From: Enterococcus raffinosus
Lineage (GTDB): Bacteria; Bacillota; Bacilli; Lactobacillales; Enterococcaceae
Length of the DNA: 35,857 nucleotides
Reading direction: 5' to 3'
Assembly: GCF_018917525.1 (NCBI RefSeq)
Contig: NZ_JAHLOS010000044.1
Location: 1-35,857, forward strand
Shown here in pieces: positions 24,426-33,862 of the stretch (position 1 is the stretch's first letter; each line of letters opens with the position of its first letter). The position numbers and the translations under genes are program-made. The notes beneath the pieces were generated by a model. That model was not told where the DNA came from. It ran no database searches and saw only the letters and a program-made list of their open reading frames with translations.

Positions 24426-25318
24426 CTAGGTGTAGCCTTCTTCAATTATGCAAGTCGAAGTATAATCACTCGCCCTCTCGCAGTCGTTTTTTGCCATCCA
24501 ATTTAATGGAATGATCGGCTGGAAACCAAGGATATGTATCTCTTCGTAAATATCTTTCGTATCATGGCCTTTGTCAAAGACCATATAAACATCCACTAGA
24601 CTAAGCAGTTTGATTTTCCGAATTAACGGAATGGCTGCACTCATATTCGCGATATGAGCAGAGACCAAAATACTGGATAAAATATACTGACTTTTCGTAG
24701 TTACAGCTAAATGTCCTTTATATCCACGCCAAAAAATTTTTTCCTTTACTGTTGACTTTGATGCCCCATGGAGGAGCGATCGGCAATTCTTTTTTAATGG
24801 GCTCTGTTGTCATAGAGAGCTGTTTTTTAACACTCGAAACAACTGGTTTATCGATATTTTGAAGTGTTGAATGGGAGTCAATAGCCGTAGCATCAATGGC
24901 GATATATCCACAAAAAAACAAACTCCTTATCCATTCGTTTGAATAAAAGACCATTCACATTGTTCAAGGTAGACTGATGGTCGCTCAACGTACGAAGAAT
25001 GCAAGAAAACGTTGCTACTGATAGGCCCCAGTCTCAATATAAAGAAACTAGACTCAACTTAAAGAGCAAATCAGACTTGATGCGAGCAACCAACGTTTTC
25101 ACATCTGGAATAGCTTCCAGATAAGAAATAATCAGTGCGCGAATCGCAGCCTCGTAATTGACTGAGATGGGCGCGCCAACAGCTTTTTCTTTTTGAAAGA
25201 GCCCTACTAGTAGTGGGGAAAGATCCAATGGGGAGAAAATCTCAACATATTTCTCTTCAATATCCAATTGTTCCAAAATTTCTAGATCAAATAGAGTCGG
25301 TTGTTGTATAATAGCCAT
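24426..25318 (-). pseudogene. DUF772-type (IS5/IS1182-like) transposase, multiply broken
   Basis: Start ATG 25318 with AAGGAGGG upstream (MAIIQQPTLFDLEILEQL). The first 95 residues are intact and include NYEAAIRALIISYLEAIPD, the DUF772 core. After a frameshift near 25040 come CGYIAIDATAIDSHSTL (catalytic-Asp region), ELPIAPPWGIKVNSKGK, another break, then SAHIANMSAAIPLIRKI, YMVFDKGHDTKDIYEEIH (second Asp) and GFQPIIPLNWMAKNDCE. The C-terminal third with the catalytic Glu is not readable. Dead element. Confidence 0.82.
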
Positions 25319-25523
25319 AAGGAATCCCTCCTTCTGAGTACGTGTCTGGCTAGGACAACTTAAGTGTAACAGATGGGGAGGTTCCTTTTTTGTTTGCTTT
25401 GAAAACATTGATATACCAAGGGCTGATAAGTTTGAAAAAATGCAAAATGAATCATTCCTGTAATTGTAGAAAAAAGACCGCACTAAAGAAGAAGTTTTCC
25501 ATCGTTTTTTGGACTATACCAAA

Positions 25524-26753
25524 TCAAACGACTTGAAACCCGTGACTTTTTGCAAATTGAACCGCTTCCTGAATAGACAGCTTTTTATTTGGAGCAACAT
25601 ATTCTTGATAGTGATAAAGAGCGGGATTATATTCCTCATCTTTTTTGAGAATATGATAGATTGCCACAAGTAAACGACGAGCAATCGCAATTATTGCTTT
25701 CTTGTGACCTCTCCGTTTTTTGAGTTGTAGGTACTTGTTTCGGTGTTCTGGATTTTTTTCAGATCGCACCACAGCATTCGCTACTTCGACAAGCAAAGGT
25801 TTAAGATAGCGCCCACCTTTAGATATCCGGGTCGAATACTTTTTACCAGCACTTTCGTTATTGGCAGGAACGACTCCAGCCCAGGAACAAAGATGACCAG
25901 CAGTAGGAAATTGGTTCATATCGATACCGATTTCTGAAATTACACGTAGCGCTGTTAACGGATTTTTGAACCCAGGAACGGATTGAATCAACTCTTGTTG
26001 GTGTGCATATTCTTTGCCTAGTTTGGTAATCATCTCTTCGAGATCATTTTTGCATAAGGTGATTGCGTCATAGTGAGCTTTGATCACACGCAGTTTTTCT
26101 GCCTGTTCTTCAGATAGCTCGCCATCCATTGAGAGTTCTAACTCTTCAACAGAGGCTTTCATACGACGATGGATTAGCGAAGCAATATCAGGTTTCTCGT
26201 CAGGATTATCTAAGACACTTTGAATAATATTCTGAGCAGATTTTCCAAAAACATCGGAGACGACACTCGCAATTTGAAGATTCGACCAAGTAAGACAGTT
26301 CTGATAGCGATTCTTTTCACTGGTTTGAAGATAAGTCAATTTCATTCGATAGCGAAACAAATCCCGTAACTGACGAATTTTAGCAGGAGGAATAAAACTT
26401 CCTGCCACTAAATCATGTTTATATAAGTCAGCGATCCATTGTGCGTCTTTCTTATCTGTTTTCTTGCCACGGATAGCTTTGACATATTTAGGGTGAGCTA
26501 AACAGATGTCCATTTCGTCCTCAAGGGTGTTATAGATAGGAATCCAATACTTCCCAGTCGACTCTAAACAAACATGAAAACAAGAGTGGAATTCAAGCCA
26601 TTTTTTCAACTCTTTCAACGAGTTCGTAAACGTTGAAAAGCGACGGCGTGAGTATTGAGTAATCCCTTCACTGTCAGTGATTGCGATCACAGCGATAACG
26701 AACTGTTTGTGGACATCGATGCCACAACAATTTGGGTACACGATTTTTAACAT
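25524..26753 (-). CDS. IS110-family transposase (DEDD recombinase), intact
   Basis: A 409-residue RNA-guided-type recombinase. The N-terminal RuvC-like DEDD domain has GIDVHKQFVIAV (Asp), CLESTGKYWIPIY (Glu) and KKTDKKDAQWIADLY (two Asp). The C-terminal Tnp20 domain has VPGFKNPLTALRVISEIG and CSWAGVVPANNESAGKKYS with the expected catalytic serine, then ISKGGRYLKP. ATG 26753 has AAGGGAG 9 nt upstream; the frame extends to 26819 but that part is non-coding in copy 1. It should be able to mobilise both copies. Confidence 0.92.
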   Translation of the reverse strand: MLKIVYPNCCGIDVHKQFVIAVIAITDSEGITQYSRRRFSTFTNSLKELKKWLEFHSCFHVCLESTGKYWIPIYNTLEDEMDICLAHPKYVKAIRGKKTDKKDAQWIADLYKHDLVAGSFIPPAKIRQLRDLFRYRMKLTYLQTSEKNRYQNCLTWSNLQIASVVSDVFGKSAQNIIQSVLDNPDEKPDIASLIHRRMKASVEELELSMDGELSEEQAEKLRVIKAHYDAITLCKNDLEEMITKLGKEYAHQQELIQSVPGFKNPLTALRVISEIGIDMNQFPTAGHLCSWAGVVPANNESAGKKYSTRISKGGRYLKPLLVEVANAVVRSEKNPEHRNKYLQLKKRRGHKKAIIAIARRLLVAIYHILKKDEEYNPALYHYQEYVAPNKKLSIQEAVQFAKSHGFQVV

Positions 26754-26829
26754 CGTGAGAAACTCCCTTCCATAGATTTTAGAAGAAGAACTGTACAGGG
26801 ACTGCTTAGCTCTACACAAACGAGTCGCT

Positions 26830-27060
26830 TATCCAAAAATAAGTTTACGTGCTCTGGGTCACAGTTAGTTATACTTGAAAAGCCAAGCTACACATATAAT
26901 TATTCAGGGTCGAAAAGTGGGTCTTCGCACTTAATCACCTCTCCGTGATTTGTAGTGTATCCAGGCTTCTTCAAGAAAATTTTACTACAAAAAAACAAGG
27001 TTCCGTTAGGAACGCAGCACCTTTTCATTCGGTGTTGTGCCTTGAGAGGAATCGCGAAAG
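26830..27060 (-). ncRNA. Candidate bridge RNA of IS110 copy 2
   Basis: Homologous to 21240-21480. Hairpins CACC..GGTG and GTTCC..GGAAC are kept (GTTCCTAACGGAAC here). The loop that reads AAGATCCACTTTTTGATCTT in copy 1 reads AAGACCCACTTTTCGACCCT here, so changes sit in the internal-loop arms where bridge RNAs hold their guides. Confidence 0.5.
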
Positions 27061-27068
27061 GAATGACT

Positions 27069-27584
27069 ATAATTATGAAATTGGCCCAATTAAACAGGAA
27101 ATGTTCTTGAATTGCCCCATCTTAAACGATATCTCACTGATTCAAAAAATCGTTTAAGTTAGCTTTTTATAGCCAATTCGAATGATTCCATTATTCCCGA
27201 TTTAGGTGGCTCACTCGTGTCCGACGAAATTGCTTCAAAACTCTGACATTTGCATACGATTGTTTGTGTCAAAAAAAATGTTGTGATCCCTTCTGTGGAA
27301 TCCTTATCTAAAATGATCCTCACACTGAAAACCAAAGATGGACAGGCAAGAGATATGTGACACATTGGTTCTAATCATTTCTTCGTTACCTGTTCAACTT
27401 GATTGCATTTAATTGTGGGAAATAATTTTCAACTGTAATACGGTTATTAAGGTCAATTGTATAAACATTTTTTACCGATTCAAGGATGTCTTCACAACGT
27501 GGATAAAATGAGGACTTTAATGGGGGATTGCATAATACGGACATAAAAGACAGCTATTGCTAGCTGAGTAATGTGTAGGTTAAA
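27069..27584. other. Unassigned gap between IS110 copy 2 and glf
   Basis: Frames on both strands are short and broken. A plus-strand phrase near 27280-27360 (VIPSVESLSKMILTLKTKDG) may be decayed transposase but I cannot assign it. No RNA gene or clear promoter is seen. Confidence 0.4.
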
Positions 27585-28700
27585 CTACTGTTTTTTCAAA
27601 TTTAGCAATCTATTGGACAAATTCAAGGCTTCTTCAATCACCTGATGCATATCAAAATAACGATACATTCCCAAGCGACCTCCAAAAACTATTTGAGAAT
27701 CGTTTTTAGCTAGTCGCATGTATTTATCATAGATTTTTTGATTCTTTTGATCATTCACAGGATAGAACGGTTCATCCCCTTTTTGCCATGTTTTTGGGTA
27801 TTCCTTTGTAATTATTGTCTGCGATTGATTTCCCGATTCAAAATGCTTGTGTTCAATAATTCGTGTATAAGGAATATTTTTATCAATATGATTAACCACA
27901 GCATTTCCTTGATAGTTTTCACATAGTAGTTTCTCATGTACAAAATCTAGCGAACGATAATCCAGTTCACCAAAACAATAATCATAAAACTCATCAATCA
28001 TCCCCGTGTAAATCACTCGATCAAATTTTTTCAGCCAAACCTTTCTGTTACTCAAAAAATCAGTCATGAGCTCTAGTTCAATATTAGGATGAGTCAACAT
28101 CTTCTCAATGATTTGTGTATATCCTCCAATTGGAATCCCTTGATACAAATCATTAAAATAATTGTTATCGAAGGTAAACCGAATCGGTAATCTTTTGATG
28201 ATAAAAGTGGGAAGCTCAGTACAAGGCTTTCCCCATTGTTTTTCTGTATATTCTTTTATTAGAGTTTCATAAATATCTCTCCCAACTAATGAAAGAGCCA
28301 GTTCTTCTAAATTGCTTGGTTTACGCTCCTTATAGCATAGCGTTTGTTCTGCAATTTTTTCCATCGCTTCACTAGGTGTTTGTACACCCCATAAAGAATA
28401 GAAAGTGTTCATATTAAAGGGGAGATTATATAGCTCACCTTTACTCACCGCTATTGGCGCATTTGTAAATCGATTAAAGGAAGCAAATTGATTTATATAG
28501 TCCCAGACTTTTTTATTTGATGTATGAAAAATATGGGCGCCATATTTATGCACCTGAATCCCATTGATTTCCTCTGTATAAATATTTCCTGCGATATGAT
28601 TCCGCTTTTCAAGAACAGTGACCTTATGACCATTTTTAGCCATTTGCTCGGCAAAAGACGAACCAAATAACCCGCTTCCCACTACTAAATAAGATGTCAT
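27585..28700 (-). CDS. glf: UDP-galactopyranose mutase
   Basis: A 371-residue flavoenzyme that converts UDP-galactopyranose to UDP-galactofuranose for cell-surface polysaccharides. It has the N-terminal FAD Rossmann motif VVGSGLFGSSFAEQMAKNG followed by VLEKRNHIAGN, the conserved YGAHIFHTSNKKVWDY block, EYTEKQWGKPCTEL, RLPIRFTFDNNYFNDLYQG, and the C-terminal FGGRLGMYRYFDMHQVI. Length is normal. AAGGGGG lies 8 nt before the ATG. Its neighbours are an acetyltransferase and a GT8 gene, so it belongs to a surface glycan region, although the genes are not contiguous as one operon. Confidence 0.95.
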   Translation of the reverse strand: MTSYLVVGSGLFGSSFAEQMAKNGHKVTVLEKRNHIAGNIYTEEINGIQVHKYGAHIFHTSNKKVWDYINQFASFNRFTNAPIAVSKGELYNLPFNMNTFYSLWGVQTPSEAMEKIAEQTLCYKERKPSNLEELALSLVGRDIYETLIKEYTEKQWGKPCTELPTFIIKRLPIRFTFDNNYFNDLYQGIPIGGYTQIIEKMLTHPNIELELMTDFLSNRKVWLKKFDRVIYTGMIDEFYDYCFGELDYRSLDFVHEKLLCENYQGNAVVNHIDKNIPYTRIIEHKHFESGNQSQTIITKEYPKTWQKGDEPFYPVNDQKNQKIYDKYMRLAKNDSQIVFGGRLGMYRYFDMHQVIEEALNLSNRLLNLKKQ

Positions 28701-28907
28701 TTGAATCCCCCTTATCTAATTATCCTTCCATTTTCATCCCACATATAGAAAAGCCTTTACATTTTATGATAACTCTCTTCTTATCATGCAAAAAAAAAAT
28801 TCCCAATATTGAGACGTTATAAATACAACGAAATGAACTATGAGATACTTATTTCAACACGTCAAAATCATTTTTAAAAATATTTTGAAGGGAGACATAT
28901 TGAAAAT

Positions 28908-29849
28908 ATGGGAAGAAAAGAAATTCGAAAAGAATTAAAGAGAAAACAAAAAAGAACAAATAAAAGTGGCAAAAATTGGATGTATGCAACTTTAACAGCA
29001 GTTGGAGGTGTTATTGGTGTAAGTGCGACTTCAGCGAGTGCTCAAGCTGCAGAAGCAACCCCTCAAGCGAATGCCGGAATAGAAGTCGATACTGGAAAAG
29101 TATTAGCAAATAACAATACTGCTACCATTCCAGCATCATCTACAAGCAACTCAATGGCAGCGCCAACTAGTACAACTAATAGTAGTTCTACGACTGAATC
29201 CACTAGTGCTTCCTTAACTGAATCAGCTAGTACTTCTACAACAAATTCTACAAGTAGTTCTACGACTGAATCAACAAGTGATTCAACAACAGACTCTGCT
29301 AGCCTTAGCCTAAGTTCATCAACTTCTGTTAGTGAGAGCACAAGTAATGTGAATTCGGAAATTTTAAGTGATTATTGGAGTGAAAGTTCATCAGAGAGTG
29401 CTTCTACTTCGTTTAGCGAAAGCACTTCTGAAAAATCATCTGCTGCAAATAGTGAAAGTTCTAGTAACCTCAACTCTGAAATTTTGAGTGAGTATCGAAG
29501 CGAAAGTTCTTCTACTTCGATTTCTGATAGTACGAGCATGAGTACAAGTATGAGTACTTCAAATTCTACTAGTGAAAACAAATCACTAGCAACAACGAAT
29601 AAAAAAGGTTCTTCGACAAATAAAACTAGTGGAACAAATACATCATCTTCAGGCGCAAATAGAGCTACCACTAGCGGAAAAACAACTTCAACCAATTCAA
29701 ATACAAAAGCTGCAAGCAGCGCTGGAAAAGAGTTGCCAAAAACCGGAGAATCTAATCAACTGAGCGGTCAACTATCACTTCTAGGATTAGCAACAGTATT
29801 CTCTGCAGGAGCCTTTTTCCATCATTTAGAGAAGAAAAAAAGTTTATAA
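28908..29849 (+). CDS. Serine-rich LPXTG surface protein
   Basis: A 313-residue sortase-anchored wall protein. The N-terminus has a basic lead and a KxGKxW-type signal (NKSGKNWMYATLTAVGGVIG, cut near SAQAAEA). Residues 60-270 are mostly Ser/Thr/Glu with a duplicated block (VNSEILSDYWSESSSES and LNSEILSEYRSESSSTS). The end has LPKTGE at 276-281, a hydrophobic span and KKK. The Ser-rich stalk is probably O-glycosylated. The GAAGGGAG site is 13 nt from ATG 28908, longer than usual. It is much shorter than typical serine-rich adhesins and has no folded binding domain. Confidence 0.88.
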   Translation: MGRKEIRKELKRKQKRTNKSGKNWMYATLTAVGGVIGVSATSASAQAAEATPQANAGIEVDTGKVLANNNTATIPASSTSNSMAAPTSTTNSSSTTESTSASLTESASTSTTNSTSSSTTESTSDSTTDSASLSLSSSTSVSESTSNVNSEILSDYWSESSSESASTSFSESTSEKSSAANSESSSNLNSEILSEYRSESSSTSISDSTSMSTSMSTSNSTSENKSLATTNKKGSSTNKTSGTNTSSSGANRATTSGKTTSTNSNTKAASSAGKELPKTGESNQLSGQLSLLGLATVFSAGAFFHHLEKKKSL

Positions 29850-29896
29850 CTAAAACACAAGCAAAATTATTAAAATAAAAACTATCTCAAAAATAA

Positions 29897-29951
29897 AACT
29901 CCCTCGATAAACTAGATTTTAAACTAATTTATTGAGGGAGTTAATTTTTTA
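29897..29951 (+). terminator. Terminator of the LPXTG gene
   Basis: AACTCCCTC (29897-29905) pairs with GAGGGAGTT (29934-29942), extended by ATAAA/TTTAT, then AATTTTTT on the plus strand. Confidence 0.85.
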
Positions 29952-29995
29952 CAATATTTCTACGATTATCAACAACTTAATTGACAATAAGTACC

Positions 29996-30034
29996 AAAAA
30001 AATCTGTTTCACTAAATATCAAGACAGATTTTTT
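29996..30034. terminator. Bidirectional terminator between convergent genes
   Basis: AAAAATCTGT and ACAGATTTTT form a 10-bp stem around a 16-nt loop, with a T run on each strand. It lies about 60 bp after the acetyltransferase stop. Confidence 0.75.
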
Positions 30035-30095
30035 ATTTAATAATATGAAATTTGTGTATTATTATGGCTATTACAATAAATTTTAACTTCTTGTA

Positions 30096-30881
30096 CTAAT
30101 AGGTATTCATCAAAGAGTCTAGCATTGAGGCATTAATACAATCTGGTTGATGCTTTTTAATTGATTCCTGCCCTATCCAAGTTGAAAGTTTATTGATAAA
30201 TCCTTCAATTGGTTCATCACCAGAAATAGTCGAGCAATTCCAGATAGGGTAATTCCACCAGCTCAGCTTCAATAATTTTTGACAGATCCCTTCACTGAAT
30301 CGATAACGAATAATTCTTGCAGGTACCCCACCAACAATTGCATAAGGAGGAACATCTTTCGTCACTACTGATCCAGCACCAACAACTGCTCCTGTTCCAA
30401 TGCAAACGCCCACCTTTAACAATACATCCTGTCCAATCCAGACGTCGTTTTCGATCGTCACTTCTGTTTCATTACTTTTGTGTTGATCAAATGGTGTCTG
30501 TATAAATCCACCGGCTTGTGCTTTTCGATCAAAATCCCAAGATCGTCCATTAATTTCTCCCGGAATAGTTATCAGTGAAGTGGTGAATCGATCAAGCGGA
30601 TGCTGTGCAGTCATCACCTTAACGTTTGAAGCAATCGAACAATATCTGCCGATGCTTGTGTTTGCAGAAAAAATACTTGCAGAGTAGCTGTACATTCCCA
30701 TTTTCGGTAACGTCTTATCAAAGGAAGCTACAGTATATAAACAATTACTTTCCATATAAAAATCTTTATCAATCGTCAAATAATGATTGTCCGCAAGTCC
30801 TTCTTGACGAAATACTGAAAAAAAGATGGCTTGCTGCTTAAAAAGATGGCTAATTTCTAGATTGATTTTAATAACAGGCAT
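30096..30881 (-). CDS. Hexapeptide-repeat acetyltransferase (XAT/CatB-like)
   Basis: A 261-residue left-handed beta-helix acyltransferase. Residues 1-60 form an N-terminal domain. Hexapeptide repeats run from about 75 to 200 ([68 protein letters not shown]), and the end has the typical WWNYP motif. The loop [12 protein letters not shown] holds the likely catalytic His. ATG 30881 has GAGG 8 nt upstream; a 12-codon longer frame has no site. It follows the GT8 pseudogene by 10 bp and probably O-acetylates a surface glycan sugar. Drug acetylation is less likely in this setting. Confidence 0.85.
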   Translation of the reverse strand: MPVIKINLEISHLFKQQAIFFSVFRQEGLADNHYLTIDKDFYMESNCLYTVASFDKTLPKMGMYSYSASIFSANTSIGRYCSIASNVKVMTAQHPLDRFTTSLITIPGEINGRSWDFDRKAQAGGFIQTPFDQHKSNETEVTIENDVWIGQDVLLKVGVCIGTGAVVGAGSVVTKDVPPYAIVGGVPARIIRYRFSEGICQKLLKLSWWNYPIWNCSTISGDEPIEGFINKLSTWIGQESIKKHQPDCINASMLDSLMNTY

Positions 30882-30891
30882 GTTCTTATCC

Positions 30892-31767
30892 TCAATCAGT
30901 ATAGGAATGTGTTTCAAGTGTTTTTATCGTGAGTAAATAATCCCAAAAATCTCTCTCCCATTGATCTAATGCAAGTAGATGCTCCCATAGCAATGAATGC
31001 TGTTCGAACTCAACAAAATGGCGTACTTTTATATCCTCTCTCGCCTTCTCGATTTCTAAAAATTTGAGAGGATTCGTCTTTTTGGCCCAATCAAATAACC
31101 AATGGTCGTCCTTTTGATAATTGTATTCATAGGGCAGAAAGTGAACATGTTTTTCACAAAGAATATTTAGAATCGTTTGATCTAAATAGAGGTATTCCTT
31201 CCCGTTTATCATTGCTAAAATCTCTTCAGAAGAAACTAGCTCATTAAATTTGGATACATTAAATAGAAGAAAAACTGAATTAAAGTAATTCTTCATGGTT
31301 TTGACACCAAAGTATTTCCCACTATCCTCCTTATCGCTGATTACCGAAAAGTAGAAATCACGAACTGCACCAACTGTCTTTTCTTCAGGAACAAGGTTAA
31401 AAAAGCTGGATACATCGTCATAAATAATCGTGTCATTATCTAAATATAGAATGCTCTCATAGTCATTAAAGTAAGCTGGCAGAAATAATCGCCATAATGT
31501 GACCTCAGGAAAACGAGCATTACTATAATTTTTGATTTGCTTTACCATTTCAGGAGGATACCAAATAGTAATGGAAATGACTGTTTTTCATAGAATTTAG
31601 GAATACTCTTTAGGATAAAGATTTCTTCATTTCCTAATTCACTTACAACGACAAGGATGTCCAAAGGTTCTTTCCCGTGATAATTATTTTATGATTGAAG
31701 CGATTGATACCGCTGTTAACTGAATGTGTGGGCCAATCACACAATAAACGACCGCATTTTTTCTCAA
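30892..31767 (-). pseudogene. GT8 glycosyltransferase broken by two frameshifts
   Basis: About 290 codons. It begins at a TTG (31767, GAGG 8 nt upstream): RKNAVVYCVIGPHIQLTAVS. A one-base loss in an A-run near 31686-31692 shifts to NNYHGKEPLDILVVVSELGN; a second shift near 31565-31585 leads to WYPPEMVKQIKNYSNARFPE. The remaining 218-residue open part has the GT8 metal motif ILYLDNDTII (DxD) and EYLYLDQTILNIL. The N-terminal nucleotide-sugar strand is therefore separated from the DxD. It would have added galactose or glucose to a surface glycan. Confidence 0.85.
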
Positions 31768-32072
31768 CTTTCTAACCTCACAAAGTTTTGGTAAGCATTC
31801 AGTCGTTACTCTAATCAACGATTCTAAATGATCATAAATAAGCGAAACCTGCTGCTAAACCTATTTTACCTTAACAGTTAATGATGGAATGCTTACTCCC
31901 AATCTTGAGAATACGAAGAATTAATAGCAAAATTTGGCCTGAGAAAATGCATAGATACATTCAGGAACCGTCACAAAATTCCTAGCTTTTGGAAGCGGTT
32001 CCTGCTCTTCTAACATTGTTTTTGTGTCACTTCTAAGGTTTCATTTGCAATTTAACAATTGAACAACTTTCT
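31768..32072. other. Gap upstream of the GT8 pseudogene
   Basis: Short broken minus-strand frames only (one reads LEEQEPLPKARNFVTVPE). No clear promoter, terminator or RNA gene is seen. Confidence 0.4.
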
Positions 32073-33757
32073 CTAAAATAAAGATTTGACAGACTCGATG
32101 ACGAAGGCGGCTGCATTGACAAAATAGCTGTATCCTTCAACCATGATCTTATAATATTTGATCCCATATGAGGAAACAAATTCCTGGGTTACTGTGAACA
32201 TATTATCCTTCAACCCCATAGAAGTAACGGTTCCTGTATAAGGTGGGATAGCTGCATCCCCAGCCGTTTTTAACAAATCATAAACGTTATAATTGTTCAC
32301 AAGTGAAATGGTATGATTGACATTATTTATCTTATCTAGGTAGTTTCCTAAAAAATCCAAACTGACACTCGCATATTCGTCTAGATCACTTTCTTGCGTA
32401 AAATCTGACGATGTTGGCAGTGCCTGAAAGGCATCTGAATGCAACATATATTGTTTCCCATCAATCCAAAGTACATAATATATCCTGCCATTCTTTGTTT
32501 GAATACGTTTTGTAACTGTTTGGATTGTTCCTAATAGATGAAATTGCTGCGTGGTTCCTACGACATTCACTTTCAATTTATTGTCATTGAAATTCACCAA
32601 ACTCAAATTTACATTCTTGACTATTTTTAACTGCCGTTCAATATCCGTTATGCTGGTAACAGTATTATCGGCGTAATCTACATACGATCCGACAAAATTC
32701 CTCGAATCATCCTTTATATAAATATAATTCACTTCTTGCTGCTTTGAAGTAAATTTCCCACTGGTGGTACCCTCATTTTTTACTAAAGTATAACCAGGAA
32801 TTATTTTCGCACTTGTTGTATATTCTTCATCAATTTCGCCAGTAAGGGAACTCTCTTCACCAATCGTAATCCCTTCAGTATCTATATAACGACTAATAAC
32901 TGGTTGCGCTATCACTTCCTCTATCGGTTTATACCCATAACTAATACCATCAGAAAGCGTCCCACCGGAAATATATATTTCAGAACCAATCATTCGTGGC
33001 ATAAAATATGGTGCTGTCCATACTAAAGCAAATTCTTCGGCAACATAACCTTCTACTTTAGGTGGCGCAGGTATCGTGTACATCGTTCCGTTTAAAATTG
33101 GATTTGGATCAACCTCAGGTAATGTCTCCTTTATCTCATCCGGTAACCCTCGATAGGATATTTTCACATTGTATAGTTGAGGCTCATAATTATAGCGAAG
33201 GTATTTTTGCGTTTCCTTAAAATATGAAGGTCCTTTGAAAATTTCATCACAAATTCTATCACCAGGGGAATAAATTTCTCCTCTAAAGGTGATATTTACA
33301 AATTTCCAGCCTGTCTCAAAAATATAGGGTTCGCCCAATTCAATATAACCTTGAGTTGTATTTATCTCGGACTTCCCTCCACTCCAAAATAGAATATCAT
33401 CATTGTAAGAAAATCCTCTATTATTGATCGTATCCCACCAAAAATATTCATTCCAGGTTTCAGCCATCATATCTGATTTCGGTTCTTTTTCCTTTTTCTG
33501 ATCATCCTTTATTGGCGGTGCTTCTTCACTACTTGAAGTAGGAGCTTCTATAGCTTGTGCGGAAACAGCAGTGGTTTCTTCCGTTTCATTAACTGTATCA
33601 GTGGTCGCTTCGCTGGTGATTTCGGCCTCATTGCTCGTATTTTCTACGGACTCCTTTGATTCGATTTCAATTGTACTAGCACAATTGGACCATTAAAAAT
33701 GACAAAACTCATTATCACAGCTAAGATCTTTACAGCATATTCTTTTTTATACTTCAT
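32073..33757 (-). pseudogene. MucBP/SH3-like surface protein separated from its signal peptide
   Basis: The natural start is ATG 33757 (AAGGAG 8 nt upstream), encoding MKYKKEYAVKILAVIMSF and a hydrophobic signal core. That frame stops at 33644-33646. The frame that continues begins near 33690 (CASTIEIESKESVENTSNE, the expected mature N-terminus), so one indel lies at about 33676-33700. The rest is open: an acidic linker, a lectin-like region, a MucBP domain (YIDTEGITIGEESSLTGEID to VNYIYIKD), and two or three SH3/GW-like modules at the end. Without the signal peptide it should not be exported, unless frameshifting or phase variation restores it. No LPXTG seen. Confidence 0.8.
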
Positions 33758-33825
33758 TCAATTCACTCCTTAAATCTGATTAATCCTACTGTTAAAAATA
33801 GTAAGTACAATACTTCCTAATAAAC

Positions 33826-33862
33826 GTAAGCGTCAGATAGGTTCTTTCCAATCTTATGTTGA
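33826..33862. repeat. Left terminal inverted repeat of the ISL3 element (37 bp)
   Basis: Begins GTAAGCGTCAGATA, then GGTTCTTTCCAATC. It is the exact reverse complement of 35660-35696. Confidence 0.9.

Larger units (their letters stand above)
25470..27068 (-). mobile_element. IS110-family element, copy 2 (intact)
   Basis: Inverted relative to copy 1 and similar along its whole length. It has an uninterrupted transposase gene, a ~310-bp structured left end and a short right end. Together the copies bracket about 2.6 kb holding the small RNA array and a dead transposase. It landed just upstream of the DUF772-type transposase remnant. Confidence 0.85.

Noticed and set aside
27159-27365. 68-residue minus-strand reading frame
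   Set aside because: No ribosome site, no family resemblance and low-complexity composition; sits in decayed DNA.
29063-29695. Long minus-strand frames opposite the serine-rich gene
   Set aside because: They are mirror frames of the Ser/Thr repeat codons and have no start signals.
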